Shown: positions 36,837-46,885 of the stretch, piece after piece
Layout of the letters: the number at the start of each line of letters is the position of its first letter
Position numbering within the stretch: the first letter of the stretch is position 1
Assembly (NCBI GenBank): GCA_963829355.1
Contig: CAWHHZ010000007.1
Coordinates: 1 to 64,000 of the forward strand
Source: CAWHHZ01 sp963829355
GTDB lineage: Bacteria > Acidobacteriota > Thermoanaerobaculia > Gp7-AA8 > JAHWKK01
Direction of reading: 5' to 3'
Length of the DNA: 64,000 nucleotides
The notes under the pieces: model-generated
What the model was told of the DNA's origin: nothing
The model's database searches: none
What the model saw: the letters and a program-made list of their open reading frames with translations, nothing else
Translations under genes and position numbers: made by a program

Positions 36837-37940
36837 ATGATCAACAATGCGATCAACGAGTCTCTCGTCGTCGTCTGGGAATGTCACAGGACCTGTGACG
36901 AATCGTGTCTGCATGAGCGCCCGGAGGGCAAGTCCGTCTCCAAGGAGCGGGAGTTCTCGAGCTGGGAGGGGCACAGTCTGATTCGCGACATCGCGAATCT
37001 TCAGCCCGCTCGCTTCGTGATCGGCGGCGACATCTTCAGCCGCCGCGACATTCTGCAGCTGATCGATCTCGCTCACCGGGTGGGACTCTCCCCGTGGGTA
37101 TCGCTCCCCGCCTCTCGCGACCTCACTCCGACGATGACTGACGCTCTGGCCTCGCATGGCGCAGCCGGGCTGATCTTTGCGCTCGAGTCGACCGATGATC
37201 ATCAGCATGAGCTCGCGACCGGCATCGAGGGATCATTCGAGCTGACCGTTGATGCAATCGTCAATTCGCGTATCAAAGGAACGAAAGTCGAGATCGTCAC
37301 GAACCTGTGGAAGCACAATCATGATCAGCTCGAGGCGATCGCAAGGCTCGCGGCCGACCTCGACGTGCAGCGATGGACGATCTTCCTCCCCGTTCCCGTA
37401 GGATTCCAGAAGTTCGACATGCCTTCACCGAGCGAAGTGGAGGATCTCCTGACCCGCCTGGAGAAGATCGAAAACGAATCGACGCTCAGCATCGAGATCG
37501 AGGAAGGCCAGATCTATCGCAGGCACAAGCTCCAGAACTGGATCGCAAAGCGGAGATCCTGGATGAGCCGTCACTTCTCTCCGGATCAGCAGGAGCCGGA
37601 GGCGACTGATCCCGCACCGGTGCGAGGCCGGCCACACGAGACCCTGTTCATCTCCCACGTCGGGGAAATCTATCTCGGCAGCCGGATGCCCCTGACCGGC
37701 GGGAACGTCCACTTCGAGTCCCTCGAGGAACTGCACGACTCCTCGCCGATCTTCCGCATGTTGAGAGATCGATCGATGCTCGTCGGCAAGTGCAGGAGTT
37801 GCGAGTTCAAGGGCGTCTGCGGCGGTTCCCGAGCGCGTGCTCTCGCGATGACGGGAGACCCGATGGAGGGCGATCCGCTCTGCATCTACCAGCCGGGACG
37901 GCTCTCGAACGAGTGGCTCGCGCCGTATCTGCCCGAGTAG
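36837..37940 (+). CDS. SPASM radical SAM protein with altered cluster motif
   Basis: The 367-residue protein starts at the ATG at 36837 after AGAAGGAG. Its N-terminus reads VVVWECHRTCDESCLHER. In NirJ/AhbD-like relatives the tryptophan is followed by CX3CX2C. Here the first two cysteines (Cys20, Cys24) are kept, the third is Glu27, and an extra Cys16 appears, giving CX3CX3C. A TIM-barrel middle (GGDIFSRRDILQLIDLA, LIFALESTDD) and a SPASM-like end with KCRSCEFKGVCGG, SRARALAMTGDP and PLC follow. It may be a heme- or peptide-modifying enzyme relative, or have lost radical chemistry. It is isolated on the plus strand, convergent with the FNR-like gene. Confidence 0.8.
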   Translation: MINNAINESLVVVWECHRTCDESCLHERPEGKSVSKEREFSSWEGHSLIRDIANLQPARFVIGGDIFSRRDILQLIDLAHRVGLSPWVSLPASRDLTPTMTDALASHGAAGLIFALESTDDHQHELATGIEGSFELTVDAIVNSRIKGTKVEIVTNLWKHNHDQLEAIARLAADLDVQRWTIFLPVPVGFQKFDMPSPSEVEDLLTRLEKIENESTLSIEIEEGQIYRRHKLQNWIAKRRSWMSRHFSPDQQEPEATDPAPVRGRPHETLFISHVGEIYLGSRMPLTGGNVHFESLEELHDSSPIFRMLRDRSMLVGKCRSCEFKGVCGGSRARALAMTGDPMEGDPLCIYQPGRLSNEWLAPYLPE

Positions 37941-37951
37941 GATCCTGCGTG

Positions 37952-37982
37952 CGGCTCATCGTCGGAATCCGACGATGAGCCG
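37952..37982. terminator. Perfect 15-bp palindrome after the SPASM gene
   Basis: CGGCTCATCGTCGGA (37952-37966) and TCCGACGATGAGCCG (37968-37982) are exact reverse complements around a single A. It lies 11 bp after the SPASM gene stop and about 70 bp from the convergent FNR-like gene. A terminator is the simplest reading, although no T-run follows. Confidence 0.55.
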
Positions 37983-38051
37983 GGGATGAGTCAACACGCC
38001 GTGGCTGCGCGTTCAGTGGCCGCAACTTGTACGTTCAAAAGGAGCTTCGGC

Positions 38052-38768
38052 TCAGACCGAGACCATCCCCCTGAGTGCGTCGGGATTGAGAATGACGAAG
38101 GTTGCCCCCTTCGTATCCAGGATCTTCTTTCTCTTCAGATCGCTCAGCAGACGCGTTACCGTCTCGCGCGTCGTGCCGATCATTTCAGCAATCTCTTCGT
38201 GAGTGAGCAGGACCTGAAAGCGGATGCCTTCCTTCTTCTCCTCACCCTTCGCCATCCAGTCCAGAAGGAGGCGGGCGAGCCGCTCACCCGTGGTCTGCGA
38301 CAAACCGAGATTCCTGACTTCCTTCTGTGCCGCGTTGTACGCAGCGCTCAACTGCTGAGCACTGTGGAGGCACGCTTCGACATGTACGGTGAGAAATCGG
38401 ATGAAGTCGTCGCGACGAACGGTGTTGATCTGGCACGGTTCGAGCGTCTCGGCACTCACCTCGTACGGTCTGTCCGCGACCGCGGAGCTCAAACCCAGAA
38501 CTTCGCCAGGCTCCGCAATCCGCAGGATCAGCGTCTTTCCCTCCGCGGATGAGGTCATCAGCTTGACTCGTCCACTGCAGACGATGAACACGCCCCGCGG
38601 CCTCTCCCCCTCTGCAAAAAGCATCGACCCTTTCGGATAGACAGCGGTGAACTTGATTTCGTCGAGTTTTTCGACAGCCTCGTCCGACATATTGCAGAAC
38701 GGCCGGTCGACGCGCTTCGCGCATCGGAGGCAATCGTTTCTAACTTCGAGATTGTAAGGAGTTGGCAT
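38052..38768 (-). CDS. FNR/CRP-family regulator with N-terminal cysteine cluster
   Basis: The 238-residue protein has cysteines 13, 16 and 25 before the effector domain (NDCLRCAKRVDRPFC) and Cys112 within it (LEPCQINTV), the number and placement used by oxygen-sensing [4Fe-4S] FNR proteins, though the spacing differs from the E. coli protein. The barrel (MLFAEGERPRGVFIVCSGRVKL) and dimer helix precede a winged helix with LTHEEIAEMIGTTRETVTRLLSDLKRKKIL. The recognition helix ExxxR pattern (Glu202, Arg206) suggests a TTGAT-like target. It probably responds to O2 or NO. Targets in the window were not identified. Confidence 0.82.
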   Translation of the reverse strand: MPTPYNLEVRNDCLRCAKRVDRPFCNMSDEAVEKLDEIKFTAVYPKGSMLFAEGERPRGVFIVCSGRVKLMTSSAEGKTLILRIAEPGEVLGLSSAVADRPYEVSAETLEPCQINTVRRDDFIRFLTVHVEACLHSAQQLSAAYNAAQKEVRNLGLSQTTGERLARLLLDWMAKGEEKKEGIRFQVLLTHEEIAEMIGTTRETVTRLLSDLKRKKILDTKGATFVILNPDALRGMVSV

Positions 38769-39132
38769 AGATCGGCTCCCGTCTCAGATCATTCAAACCG
38801 GGTTTGCTGTGAAATTCAACACTTCAGCCAGGCGGCGCGCACCTGGACTCACCTTCCACATCACAGAAATCAGTGACGTGAACTCTGCAACAGCATACTC
38901 GCAAACACAGATTATGCGCGCAACCATCCCGGTTTCCGCCTGAGGACAACAATCTCCCGCCGTGGCTGAGCCGCATTGTCGGACACCGCCGCGATCCATG
39001 CCGTAAGGCGGCACCTCCATACGGAGGTGCTGGGATTCACAACCGACGCGTCGCCCGGTGGAACCGGAAGCTAGCCAAAGCCCAGCCTGCAAACGCAGGC
39101 GGATTATGCGCCGCCTCGTATCCTTCAGCCCC

Positions 39133-39204
39133 TGAGCTCCTGAACCCTTGCCCCCCGCACTTCCGAACTTCTGAACCTCTGAACTTCCGAACTTCCGAAC
39201 CTCC
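39133..39204. repeat. CTGAACTTC-type array in the gap between the AraC and FNR-like genes
   Basis: Degenerate repeats of CTTCCGAA, CTTCTGAAC and CTGAACCC fill 39133-39204, in the sense opposite to the array at 3115-3235. The remaining part of the 448-bp gap (38769-39132) contains a small hairpin at 39011-39030 (GCACCTCC-ATAC-GGAGGTGC) and no convincing gene. Confidence 0.65.
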
Positions 39205-39216
39205 AGTTTTCAGCGC

Positions 39217-40062
39217 CTACTGAAGCCCGATCACCCTGTCTCGCCTGAAAATCGTGTGACCGGAGGCAAGCTGTACGTGAAGCTGCCGCGGAGGAATTCC
39301 TGCAAAATCACGGCACTCGCGGGTGAGATGGGCCTGATCGTAGTATCCGATGTCCTGAGCAAGAGTCGAGATCTTCTCTCCACCCTCGAGCCGCCGCAGA
39401 AATGCGTGAAAGCGCGCCAGTCGCGAAAACTGGCGGACCGTCATCCCCACCTGCCGGTGAAACACTCTTTGGAACTTCGCCTGCTCTGCCGAGCCGTCGT
39501 CTTCCCCGAACGGTTCCTGTCCCGCCCGTCTCCAGAGCTCCATCCAGTGCTCATGGAGTCTCTTCTCCATCACGCCGGCGGCCGGTAGGAGCCGGGAGAG
39601 GATCTCCTCCATCAGACGGATGCGCTCGAGATCACTCACGCAATCCGTGAGCATCGCCCTGATACGCTCGCAGTCGACCTGCCCCAGGCTCTGGAGTGGA
39701 AGGACCTTCCCCTCGAGATCCCGGACGCAGATTCCTGCGAGCACCTCGGCTGCCCAGGGAAAAAGAGAAACTCCAAAAATATCCACCTCACCGTGCCCCA
39801 GTCCGCTCAGAGGTTGCCGGAGCTCACCGTAGAGAACGGTGCGAACGCGACGATCCACACGGCTCTCATTTGAATCGATCGGCTCTCCATTGAGCGAAAA
39901 CAGGAGATCGGCCTGACCGTTCGGCAGAATGCGTTCCGGCGAGGCTCCGGACCAGTGAAAGAAGCCGCAGACCCATTGCTTCAAATGGCCGGAGACGGGG
40001 AAGTCCTCATAGCGAACTGCTGGATTGATCTCTTTCACTACATCATTCAGCTCATGTCGCAC
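39217..40062 (-). CDS. AraC-family transcriptional regulator
   Basis: The C-terminal third has the paired AraC helix-turn-helix region (KFQRVFHRQVGMTVRQFSRL, then LAQDIGYYDQAHLTRECRDF and GIPPRQL). The N-terminal domain (YEDFPVSGHLKQWVCGFFHW, ILPNGQADLLFSLNGEP) resembles the DUF6597-type sensor of many AraC proteins. The start is uncertain. The frame is open upstream into the next gene, and the GTG at 40062 is a compromise that gives about 281 residues. Effector and targets are unknown. Confidence 0.75.
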   Translation of the reverse strand: MRHELNDVVKEINPAVRYEDFPVSGHLKQWVCGFFHWSGASPERILPNGQADLLFSLNGEPIDSNESRVDRRVRTVLYGELRQPLSGLGHGEVDIFGVSLFPWAAEVLAGICVRDLEGKVLPLQSLGQVDCERIRAMLTDCVSDLERIRLMEEILSRLLPAAGVMEKRLHEHWMELWRRAGQEPFGEDDGSAEQAKFQRVFHRQVGMTVRQFSRLARFHAFLRRLEGGEKISTLAQDIGYYDQAHLTRECRDFAGIPPRQLHVQLASGHTIFRRDRVIGLQ

Positions 40063-40147
40063 ATTTACTTCTACGTCGAAAGACCCCTCTAGGTTGACTA
40101 CTTCGTGATGAAGTCGCGAATTACAGGGATGAATGGGGAAAACAGGT

Positions 40148-41152
40148 TCAGAACAATCGCATCTGCGGCTTCTTCCGCAGTGACTCAGCTGCAATCCCGC
40201 GACGCCGCAGCTCCCGTGCAAAGGCCGGAGCACCATGCGTCGTGTAGACCACACGGGGTCGCGCGAGATCGATGAGCTCGAGAAGTTCATCAAAATCCGC
40301 GTGATCGGAGAAGGGAAACGCGTAGTCGGTCCAGCCCGTGCGCCGTGGATCGAGCGCCCAGCCGGTAAGGGCGATCGTCCGAGACCGCGGGACCCGGCGA
40401 AGCTCGCGTCTCAGGTGCGGAGGGACAATGAGGATCTTGCCTTCCAGATCGCGCGTCGAGCGGTCGAACAATCCACCCTGAATCGACCAGCTCTCCCACT
40501 GTCCCAGGTCAATCCCGAACTTTCCATAGATCCGTGCGATCGCTGCAACCGCTGGATGGACCACGCACCGAAACCCGTGGCCTTCGAGAAGCGCCATCGC
40601 CTCCTGCGCCTTGCCGAGAGAGTACGCCATGATCACCGGCGTCGAATCGCTGCGGACCAGTTCGTCGAGGAGAGTCACTAGCCGCTCCTCGACCTCCGAC
40701 CGTGCAGGGAATCTCCAGAATGGAGCACCATAGGTCGACTCGGTAATCAGATAATCGCAGCGCTCAACCTCTGCACATGCCGCCGTCCTCGACTCGCGGA
40801 GCCGGAAGTCACCGGTGTAGAGAAGTGTTCCCTCGTCGGCTCGGACCACGATCATCGCCGAGCCGAGCACATGACCGGCAGGAAGCAATTCCAATTCGAA
40901 GCGCCCCATCTGCAGCGGCTCGCGGTACGCCAGCTCCGTCACTCTGCATGCGGAGCCGACCCTCAGTCGCAGAAACGCCGCCGTCGGGGCGGTTGACACG
41001 AACGATCCATGAGCGCCGATGTGGTCGGAGTGCCCATGACTGATGATGCCGAGCTCTCTGGGCGAGGCAGGGTCCAGATAGATTTCCGTTCCCGCAAGAC
41101 GGAGATCCGGATCTGCCTGGAAGAGCGAGCCGAGCGCTGTCTCGGCGGTCAT
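40148..41152 (-). CDS. MBL-fold exonuclease-like protein
   Basis: The 334-residue protein has the metallo-beta-lactamase metal motif HGHSDH, then AGHVLGSAMIVV, YTGDFRLRES, ITESTYGAPFW and, at the end, FPFSDHADFDELLELI and VYTTHG. This is the pattern of mRNA 3'-end-processing/DNA-ligase-associated exonucleases (beta-CASP relatives). The ATG at 41152 overlaps the upstream methyltransferase stop by 4 bp, which supports this start over one 54 nt upstream. The usual partner, an ATP-dependent DNA ligase, is not in this window. Confidence 0.82.
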   Translation of the reverse strand: MTAETALGSLFQADPDLRLAGTEIYLDPASPRELGIISHGHSDHIGAHGSFVSTAPTAAFLRLRVGSACRVTELAYREPLQMGRFELELLPAGHVLGSAMIVVRADEGTLLYTGDFRLRESRTAACAEVERCDYLITESTYGAPFWRFPARSEVEERLVTLLDELVRSDSTPVIMAYSLGKAQEAMALLEGHGFRCVVHPAVAAIARIYGKFGIDLGQWESWSIQGGLFDRSTRDLEGKILIVPPHLRRELRRVPRSRTIALTGWALDPRRTGWTDYAFPFSDHADFDELLELIDLARPRVVYTTHGAPAFARELRRRGIAAESLRKKPQMRLF

Positions 41153-41918
41153 CCTGGCGTTGAGACATCCACGGGTTCGTGTGCGTGAGTCGCCGCCATG
41201 AGCCACTTGATGCCGATTCCGCTGTCCTGCGATTGCTCGAACGGGTCGAAATCGATCCGCGAATCGATCTGGAGCCCCGCATCCACGACGGCGCGGGAGA
41301 TCTCGCTGAAGGTCCAGGCTCGCTGCCTGCGGGTTTCCCGGATCCGAACACGCCCACGCGCTTCCTCAACGGATCCCGAAATCTCGGCGACCGCGATCGC
41401 GGAAGCTGCGTCGAACGACGTCCGCATCGAAAGCGATTGATTACGGGTTCGATGATCAAATGGCTCCTTGGAGTCCCAGAGAGCCGCATATACCTCAGGC
41501 TGATTCATGTCGAAAACGAAGAGACCGTCCGGAGTCATTACCTCAGCCACGGAACGCATCGCGGCCTCCAGGTCTGCTTCTTCGAGCATGTGATTGAGGC
41601 TGTCGTAGAGACAGGTGACGAGGGCGAAGCTGGTTCGCAGGGGAAGCTGCCGGAGATCACCTGCGACGAGCCGGTTCGCCCTGGACGACGCGATCGACAG
41701 CATTGACAGCGATGCATCGAGTCCGAATGCAGTAAAGCCGAGATCGTGGAGCAGAGATGTCGAGAGACCACTTCCACAAGCGAGGTCGAGCGCATCACCA
41801 CGTTGGTCGCCCAGGTATCCCGTGATGATCTGTTCGAGAGTCGAGCGTGCGGCGTCGGCAAATGGCTGACCGAGCGCGCCGTCATAAAGCCAGGCGAATC
41901 CGCCATACGCTTCGAGAC

Positions 41919-41922
<4 letters not shown>
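41149..41922 (-). CDS. Class I SAM-dependent methyltransferase
   Basis: The 257-residue product has motif I DALDLACGSGLSTSLL, an acidic loop FGLDASLSMLS, and YDSLNHMLEEADLEAAMRSV followed by DGLFVFDMN (motifs II-III). The layout is that of small-molecule methyltransferases of the Methyltransf_25 kind. The substrate is unknown. It overlaps the 3-hydroxyacyl-CoA dehydrogenase stop by 4 bp and the exonuclease start by 4 bp, so the three genes appear coupled. Confidence 0.85.
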
Positions 41923-42776
<854 letters not shown>

Positions 42777-42785
42777 TGCCAAAGC

Positions 42786-43553
42786 TCAAATGCTCCTCAG
42801 TGCCAGCGCCATGATCTCTCTGTGCGTAAAGAAGTTCACACCCGGATCGTCCAGATGGAACACGTATGAGAACTTCTGGTTCCCGTCGGCCTGAAAGGTG
42901 AAGCGGAAGTAGCGTTCCGTATCTGCTCCGGGAAGCTCTTTCGACGTTTCATCCGGAGCCTCGGCCTTCTCGACCTCAGTGACGCGATACAACCGGTTCG
43001 CGGTGATCGGGAGATCCTCCGGCGGAAAATGAACGAACTGGATCACGTGAATCGAATGAGGGTCGAGCTCCCGGCGTGTGAACGGCTCGAAATTCTCGGG
43101 TGACGTCTCGCCGGTGAACCACGACTCCTCCTCCTTGAACACGACCAGGTTTGCCGAAACCTCGGTCATGGGGAGGTATCCGCGATCGAGGTGATAGTGC
43201 TCCTCTGGATCATCGGAATCCCGCAGCCGGATGAGGAGATCGATCAGATACTGGATCCCTTCACGGGTACCCGTGACCGCGACTTCCTCGTCTTCGTCCG
43301 AGATCCAGACGTCGAGCCACGTGTCCCGCCCGAGTCTCCGCCTGCTCATCGCATCCCAGGAGAGCGGAGCGAATCCGAGGCGTTCGGCCGCCTCGCGGAG
43401 AAACGCCTCGCGTTCAGGGTGATCGACGAGATGTTGTCTGGCGTACTCGATGGTCTTCTCATACGCCTCCCGCCGGCCGAAGTCGTGGCTGACGTCCTGG
43501 CTGCCGAGGAGCTCGTCGAGAAGATGGCTGAACTGTTCTACGGGGCGGGTCAT
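42786..43553 (-). CDS. Conserved protein of unknown function
   Basis: The 255-residue soluble acidic protein begins MTRPVEQFSHLLDELLGSQD and contains YLIDLLIRLRDSDDPEEHYHLDRG and a C-terminal FTFQADGNQKFSYVFHLDDPGVNFFTHREIM. I do not recognise it. The middle has patches of His/Asp and may be an Imm-like or small-molecule-binding fold. It lies 9 bp upstream of the hydroxybutyryl-CoA dehydrogenase start and probably belongs to that operon. Confidence 0.7.
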   Translation of the reverse strand: MTRPVEQFSHLLDELLGSQDVSHDFGRREAYEKTIEYARQHLVDHPEREAFLREAAERLGFAPLSWDAMSRRRLGRDTWLDVWISDEDEEVAVTGTREGIQYLIDLLIRLRDSDDPEEHYHLDRGYLPMTEVSANLVVFKEEESWFTGETSPENFEPFTRRELDPHSIHVIQFVHFPPEDLPITANRLYRVTEVEKAEAPDETSKELPGADTERYFRFTFQADGNQKFSYVFHLDDPGVNFFTHREIMALALRSI

Positions 43554-43643
43554 GAAAATCGGTCGGGAGCCGCCTACAGGCGTTATACGCGGCTCGGTCT
43601 CACGGAAACGGTTTGGCTGAAGCCGGATATTTCCCCCTCGAGC

Positions 43644-44219
43644 TCAGCCGCTCTTGCGTGACCTGGTCTTCCAGTCCTCATCGAGGTCCGCCAGAAAGCT
43701 CGCCAGATCATCAGCATGCTCTTCCTCTACGGCCAGGATCTCGATCAGCATCTTCTTGGTCACCGGATCATCCTCCCCGAGATACTGGATGATCTCGTTG
43801 TATGAGTCGATGGCAATCCGTTCAGCGATCAGATCTTCCCGAATCATGTCGAGAAGGGTCTCCCCTTCGACGTATTCGGAATGACTCCGCGTGAGAATGC
43901 CCTCCGGACTGAAGTTGGGACGCCCGCCGAGCTGAACGATCCGGCCGGCAATCTGGTCGGCATGCTGCTGCTCTTCGTCCGCGTGCTCGAGAAACTCGGC
44001 CGCGATCGGATCCGCATGGATGCCCTGCGCCATGAAGTAGTGACGTTTGTAGCGAAGAACGCAGACCAGCTCCGTCGCAAGCGCTTCATTGAGCACCTTG
44101 ATCACGGTCTCTCGGTCCGCACGATACCCCTCGGTCACAGCGCCTTCCTCGATGTGCTGCCGGGCGCGACGCCGGATTTCCTTGATGTCGGTCAGAAACG
44201 GCTTCTTCTCGTTGTCCAT
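43644..44219 (-). CDS. Ferritin-like/bacterioferritin-type di-iron protein
   Basis: The 191-residue helical protein has two ExxH pairs on a four-helix bundle: LNEALATELVCVLRYKRHYF, HADEEQQHADQIAGRI, ERIAIDSYNEIIQYL and ILAVEEEHADDLASFL. The pattern fits bacterioferritin/ferritin-like iron storage or peroxide-consuming proteins. The usual heme-binding methionine is not clearly placed. It is separated from the antiporter gene by about 110 bp and may have its own promoter. Confidence 0.85.
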   Translation of the reverse strand: MDNEKKPFLTDIKEIRRRARQHIEEGAVTEGYRADRETVIKVLNEALATELVCVLRYKRHYFMAQGIHADPIAAEFLEHADEEQQHADQIAGRIVQLGGRPNFSPEGILTRSHSEYVEGETLLDMIREDLIAERIAIDSYNEIIQYLGEDDPVTKKMLIEILAVEEEHADDLASFLADLDEDWKTRSRKSG

Positions 44220-44331
44220 GGCACTGCCTTTCTTCTATATTTTTTGAGTGTCGAATCAGTCTCGGGACCGGAACGGGCAATTGGTGCACTTCGCGTGCCG
44301 CGGGAGCCGCTCACACGATCGTCGAATCGCC

Positions 44332-45556
44332 TCAATCACGGTCCTGCGGCGCCTCGGTGACATACGACGCGGCGCCCTCCTGAGGTGGCTCCGGAGTCGC
44401 CGGCTTCAGAAAGATTCGGAGCAGCGGCGGCACGACCAGCGTCGTGACGATGACCATCAGCGCCACCGAGCTGTAGAGACCGATCGCGAGAATTCCGGTG
44501 CTGAGTCCGATCTGCGCAAAGATCAGTCCCACCTCGCCACGTGGAATCATTCCGATCCCGATGACGTGACGCTTCAGTCCACGCTCGAGCGCGCACCAGC
44601 CCGCTGCAAACTTGCCGACGATGGCAATGACCGTCAGGGCCAGCCCGATCAGAGCGTACGGGCGCGTCTCGGGATTGAAAGGATTGAGCGTTCTGAGGTC
44701 GATGGCGGCCCCGACGGAAACAAAGAAGATCGGAATGAAGAACTGCGCGATGTCGTGGACTTCACGCTCGATCTGTTCCGCACGCTCCGTTCTCGCGAGA
44801 ACGAGTCCGGCCGCAAACGCTCCGATGATGAGCGCCGACCCGAGCTGCTCGGCCAGATAGGCCAGAGCAAACGCGAACATGATCGCCGCGAAAAACAGAG
44901 CCTTCGCGACACGCACGCGCGTGATCAGCCTGATCAGGTAAGGTGCGAGCCAGTTCCCGAGGACGATCGCGATCGCAACGAAACCGAATGCCGTGAGGGC
45001 AATCCGGGCAATCCCGATCGCGGAAAGCTCGTGCCCTCTTGCGAGTGAGCCGACGAGAGTCAGGAGAACGAGACCGATGATGTCATCGATCACTGCCGCC
45101 CCGAGCACCACCTGCGACTCGCGGTCGTGGAGATGGCCGAGATCGGATAAGACACGCGCCGTGATCCCCACCGAGGTTGCGGTCAGCGTCGCACCGAGGA
45201 AGATGGAGATCATCGAGTCGTAACCGAGAAGAGTCCCGGCAAAGTAGCCGAGAATGAAGGGAAGAGCGACTCCGACCACCGCCACCGCAGCGGAGGACGC
45301 CCCCACCGAAAGAAGCTTCCGCAGATCGGTCTCGAGACCGATCATGAAAAGGAGAAGGATCACGCCCAGCTCGGCCAGCAGGTGGATGGTGTGATCGTGC
45401 GCGTTGACGAGCTGCAGGCCCGAGACGTCCGACCACGAGTCCTGCGATCAGCTCACCCAGCACGGCGGGCTGTCCAACCCGCTCCGCGAGCTCACCGAAC
45501 AACTTCGCTGACGCGAAGATCGCGATGAGGACCAGTAGAAATTCTGCCACTTCCAT
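44332..45556 (-). CDS. CPA2 family Na+(K+)/H+ antiporter (one frameshift)
   Basis: The start at 45556 gives MEVAEFLLVLIAIFASAKLFGELAERVGQPAVLGELIAG, the first helices of KefB/NhaS-type antiporters. A shift near 45420 links it to LLAELGVILLLFMIGLETDLRKLL and the rest, including TSVGITARVL and AAVIDDIIGLVLL with the paired acidic residues of the transport site. About 12 helices and about 408 residues. No RCK/TrkA regulatory domain follows. It is likely for cytoplasmic ion and pH homeostasis. Confidence 0.87.
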
Positions 45557-45647
45557 TTTCAGAGCCGCATCCCTGTCTGCCGTCAGACCGGACGCTTCTG
45601 AACCCACAAGCACGGATTGCGCCGCAAGCTGAAAGCGCGGCCGGAGA

Positions 45648-46833
45648 TTACTTACCGAAACGCGCAGACCGCGCGTCGTAGCCGCGACCTCTCCACACCA
45701 ACTGCCTGCGAATCCCGACTTTCCAAACCGACCAGAGCATCACCCCGAGCCATACTGTGGTCATCAGCGGATGTCCAAGCAGCGCATTGTCGAGGCGATA
45801 GCCGAGGCGCCGGAAAAGAATTGCACGCGCCAGCACGATTGCCGCGCAGGCGACTAGGGCGATCCAGTGCAACGGGGCCAGCTCGGCGCCTCCCGAGATC
45901 GAAACGACCCCCTGCATGACCAGCAGGAATGGGATCACATTCAGCGCGATGACCAGGGCAATCGCTCCCAGCGCCCGCGGAATGGTTCCACCCATCGCGT
46001 GGAACACGTTTTTCGAGAACCCTCGAACGACCTCGCGGAAGCCATGGTACATGCGCACGCTCACGAGATCGCTCGCGATCGCGACGCTCGTGCTCCCGCC
46101 CTCCTGTCTGATGAGTCGCATCAGGGCGATGTCGTCCACCACGGCACTCCGAAGACGCTCATGGGTACCGACGAGCTCCCAGGTCCGCCGGTAGAGAAGA
46201 TTGCCCGGCCCGCCACCAACTCCAAGGACGGGAAGCTGATTCACATTCGACAGAAACAGGGGCAGGTGGGAGAACGCGGTGAACGGCAACTGGACCATCA
46301 GCACGTGTTCCCAGAATCCGCGCATCTCCATTCTCGGCAGGAGTGAAAGCCCTTCGACCCCGCGATCGATGAGACACGACACGACTATCCGAAGAGCCCG
46401 TGGCTGGTAGTAGACGTCAGCATCGCAGAACAGGATCAGCTCGGAATCGGACGCGGAAGCTCCCTGCTGGAGCGCCCACGGTTTTCCGAGCCAGCCTTCC
46501 GGCGGCGGTTCGCCTTCGATCACCCGCAATCGCTCGGTTTGCTCCCGCAAGCTGCGCGAGGATCCCTGCGGTCCTGTCCGTCGATTGATCGTCGACGACG
46601 ATCACTTCGAAAGACGGATAGTCCTGGTCGAGAAGGGCACGGACACATCGCTCGACATCCCGCTCCTCGTTGCGCGCGGGAATTATCACCGCGAGAGACG
46701 GAAGCCGGACGGACGGCGCAGAGTCGACGGACCCGAGCCGCGGAAGCAGGCGAAGATTGAGGAGCACGAGACCCACGGCAACTGCCCAGATGATGACACT
46801 CGCCAGTGCGAGGAGCATCAGCATCGACGGCAT
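45648..46833 (-). CDS. GT2 family membrane glycosyltransferase (one frameshift)
   Basis: From the ATG at 46833 (MPSMLMLLALASVIIWAVA) there is an N-terminal membrane helix, then the GT-A domain LPSLAVIIPARNEERDVERC and VIVVDDQSTDRTAGIL. A shift near 46545 leads to EGWLGKPWALQQGASAS, LILFCDADVYY (the DxD motif), VDDIALMRLIRQEGG and about four C-terminal membrane helices. The layout is like the hopanoid-associated HpnB family, but no hopanoid gene is present, so the acceptor is unknown. About 395 residues. Confidence 0.82.
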
Positions 46834-46885
46834 CACCGCGAGCCGGTCGTTGTGCGGCTGCGAACCGACCCCGCTGTCGACCTCC

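Noticed and set aside
38793..39092. A 99-codon minus-strand frame between the FNR-like and AraC genes
   Set aside because: Its composition is like intergenic sequence, it has no ribosome binding site or recognisable motif, and it covers a small hairpin.
44248..45048. A 266-codon plus-strand frame opposite the antiporter
   Set aside because: It is the complementary shadow of a conserved membrane protein, extremely rich in Arg, Asp and Glu as expected from an antisense frame in GC-rich DNA. Many similar antisense frames across the window were left out for the same reason.
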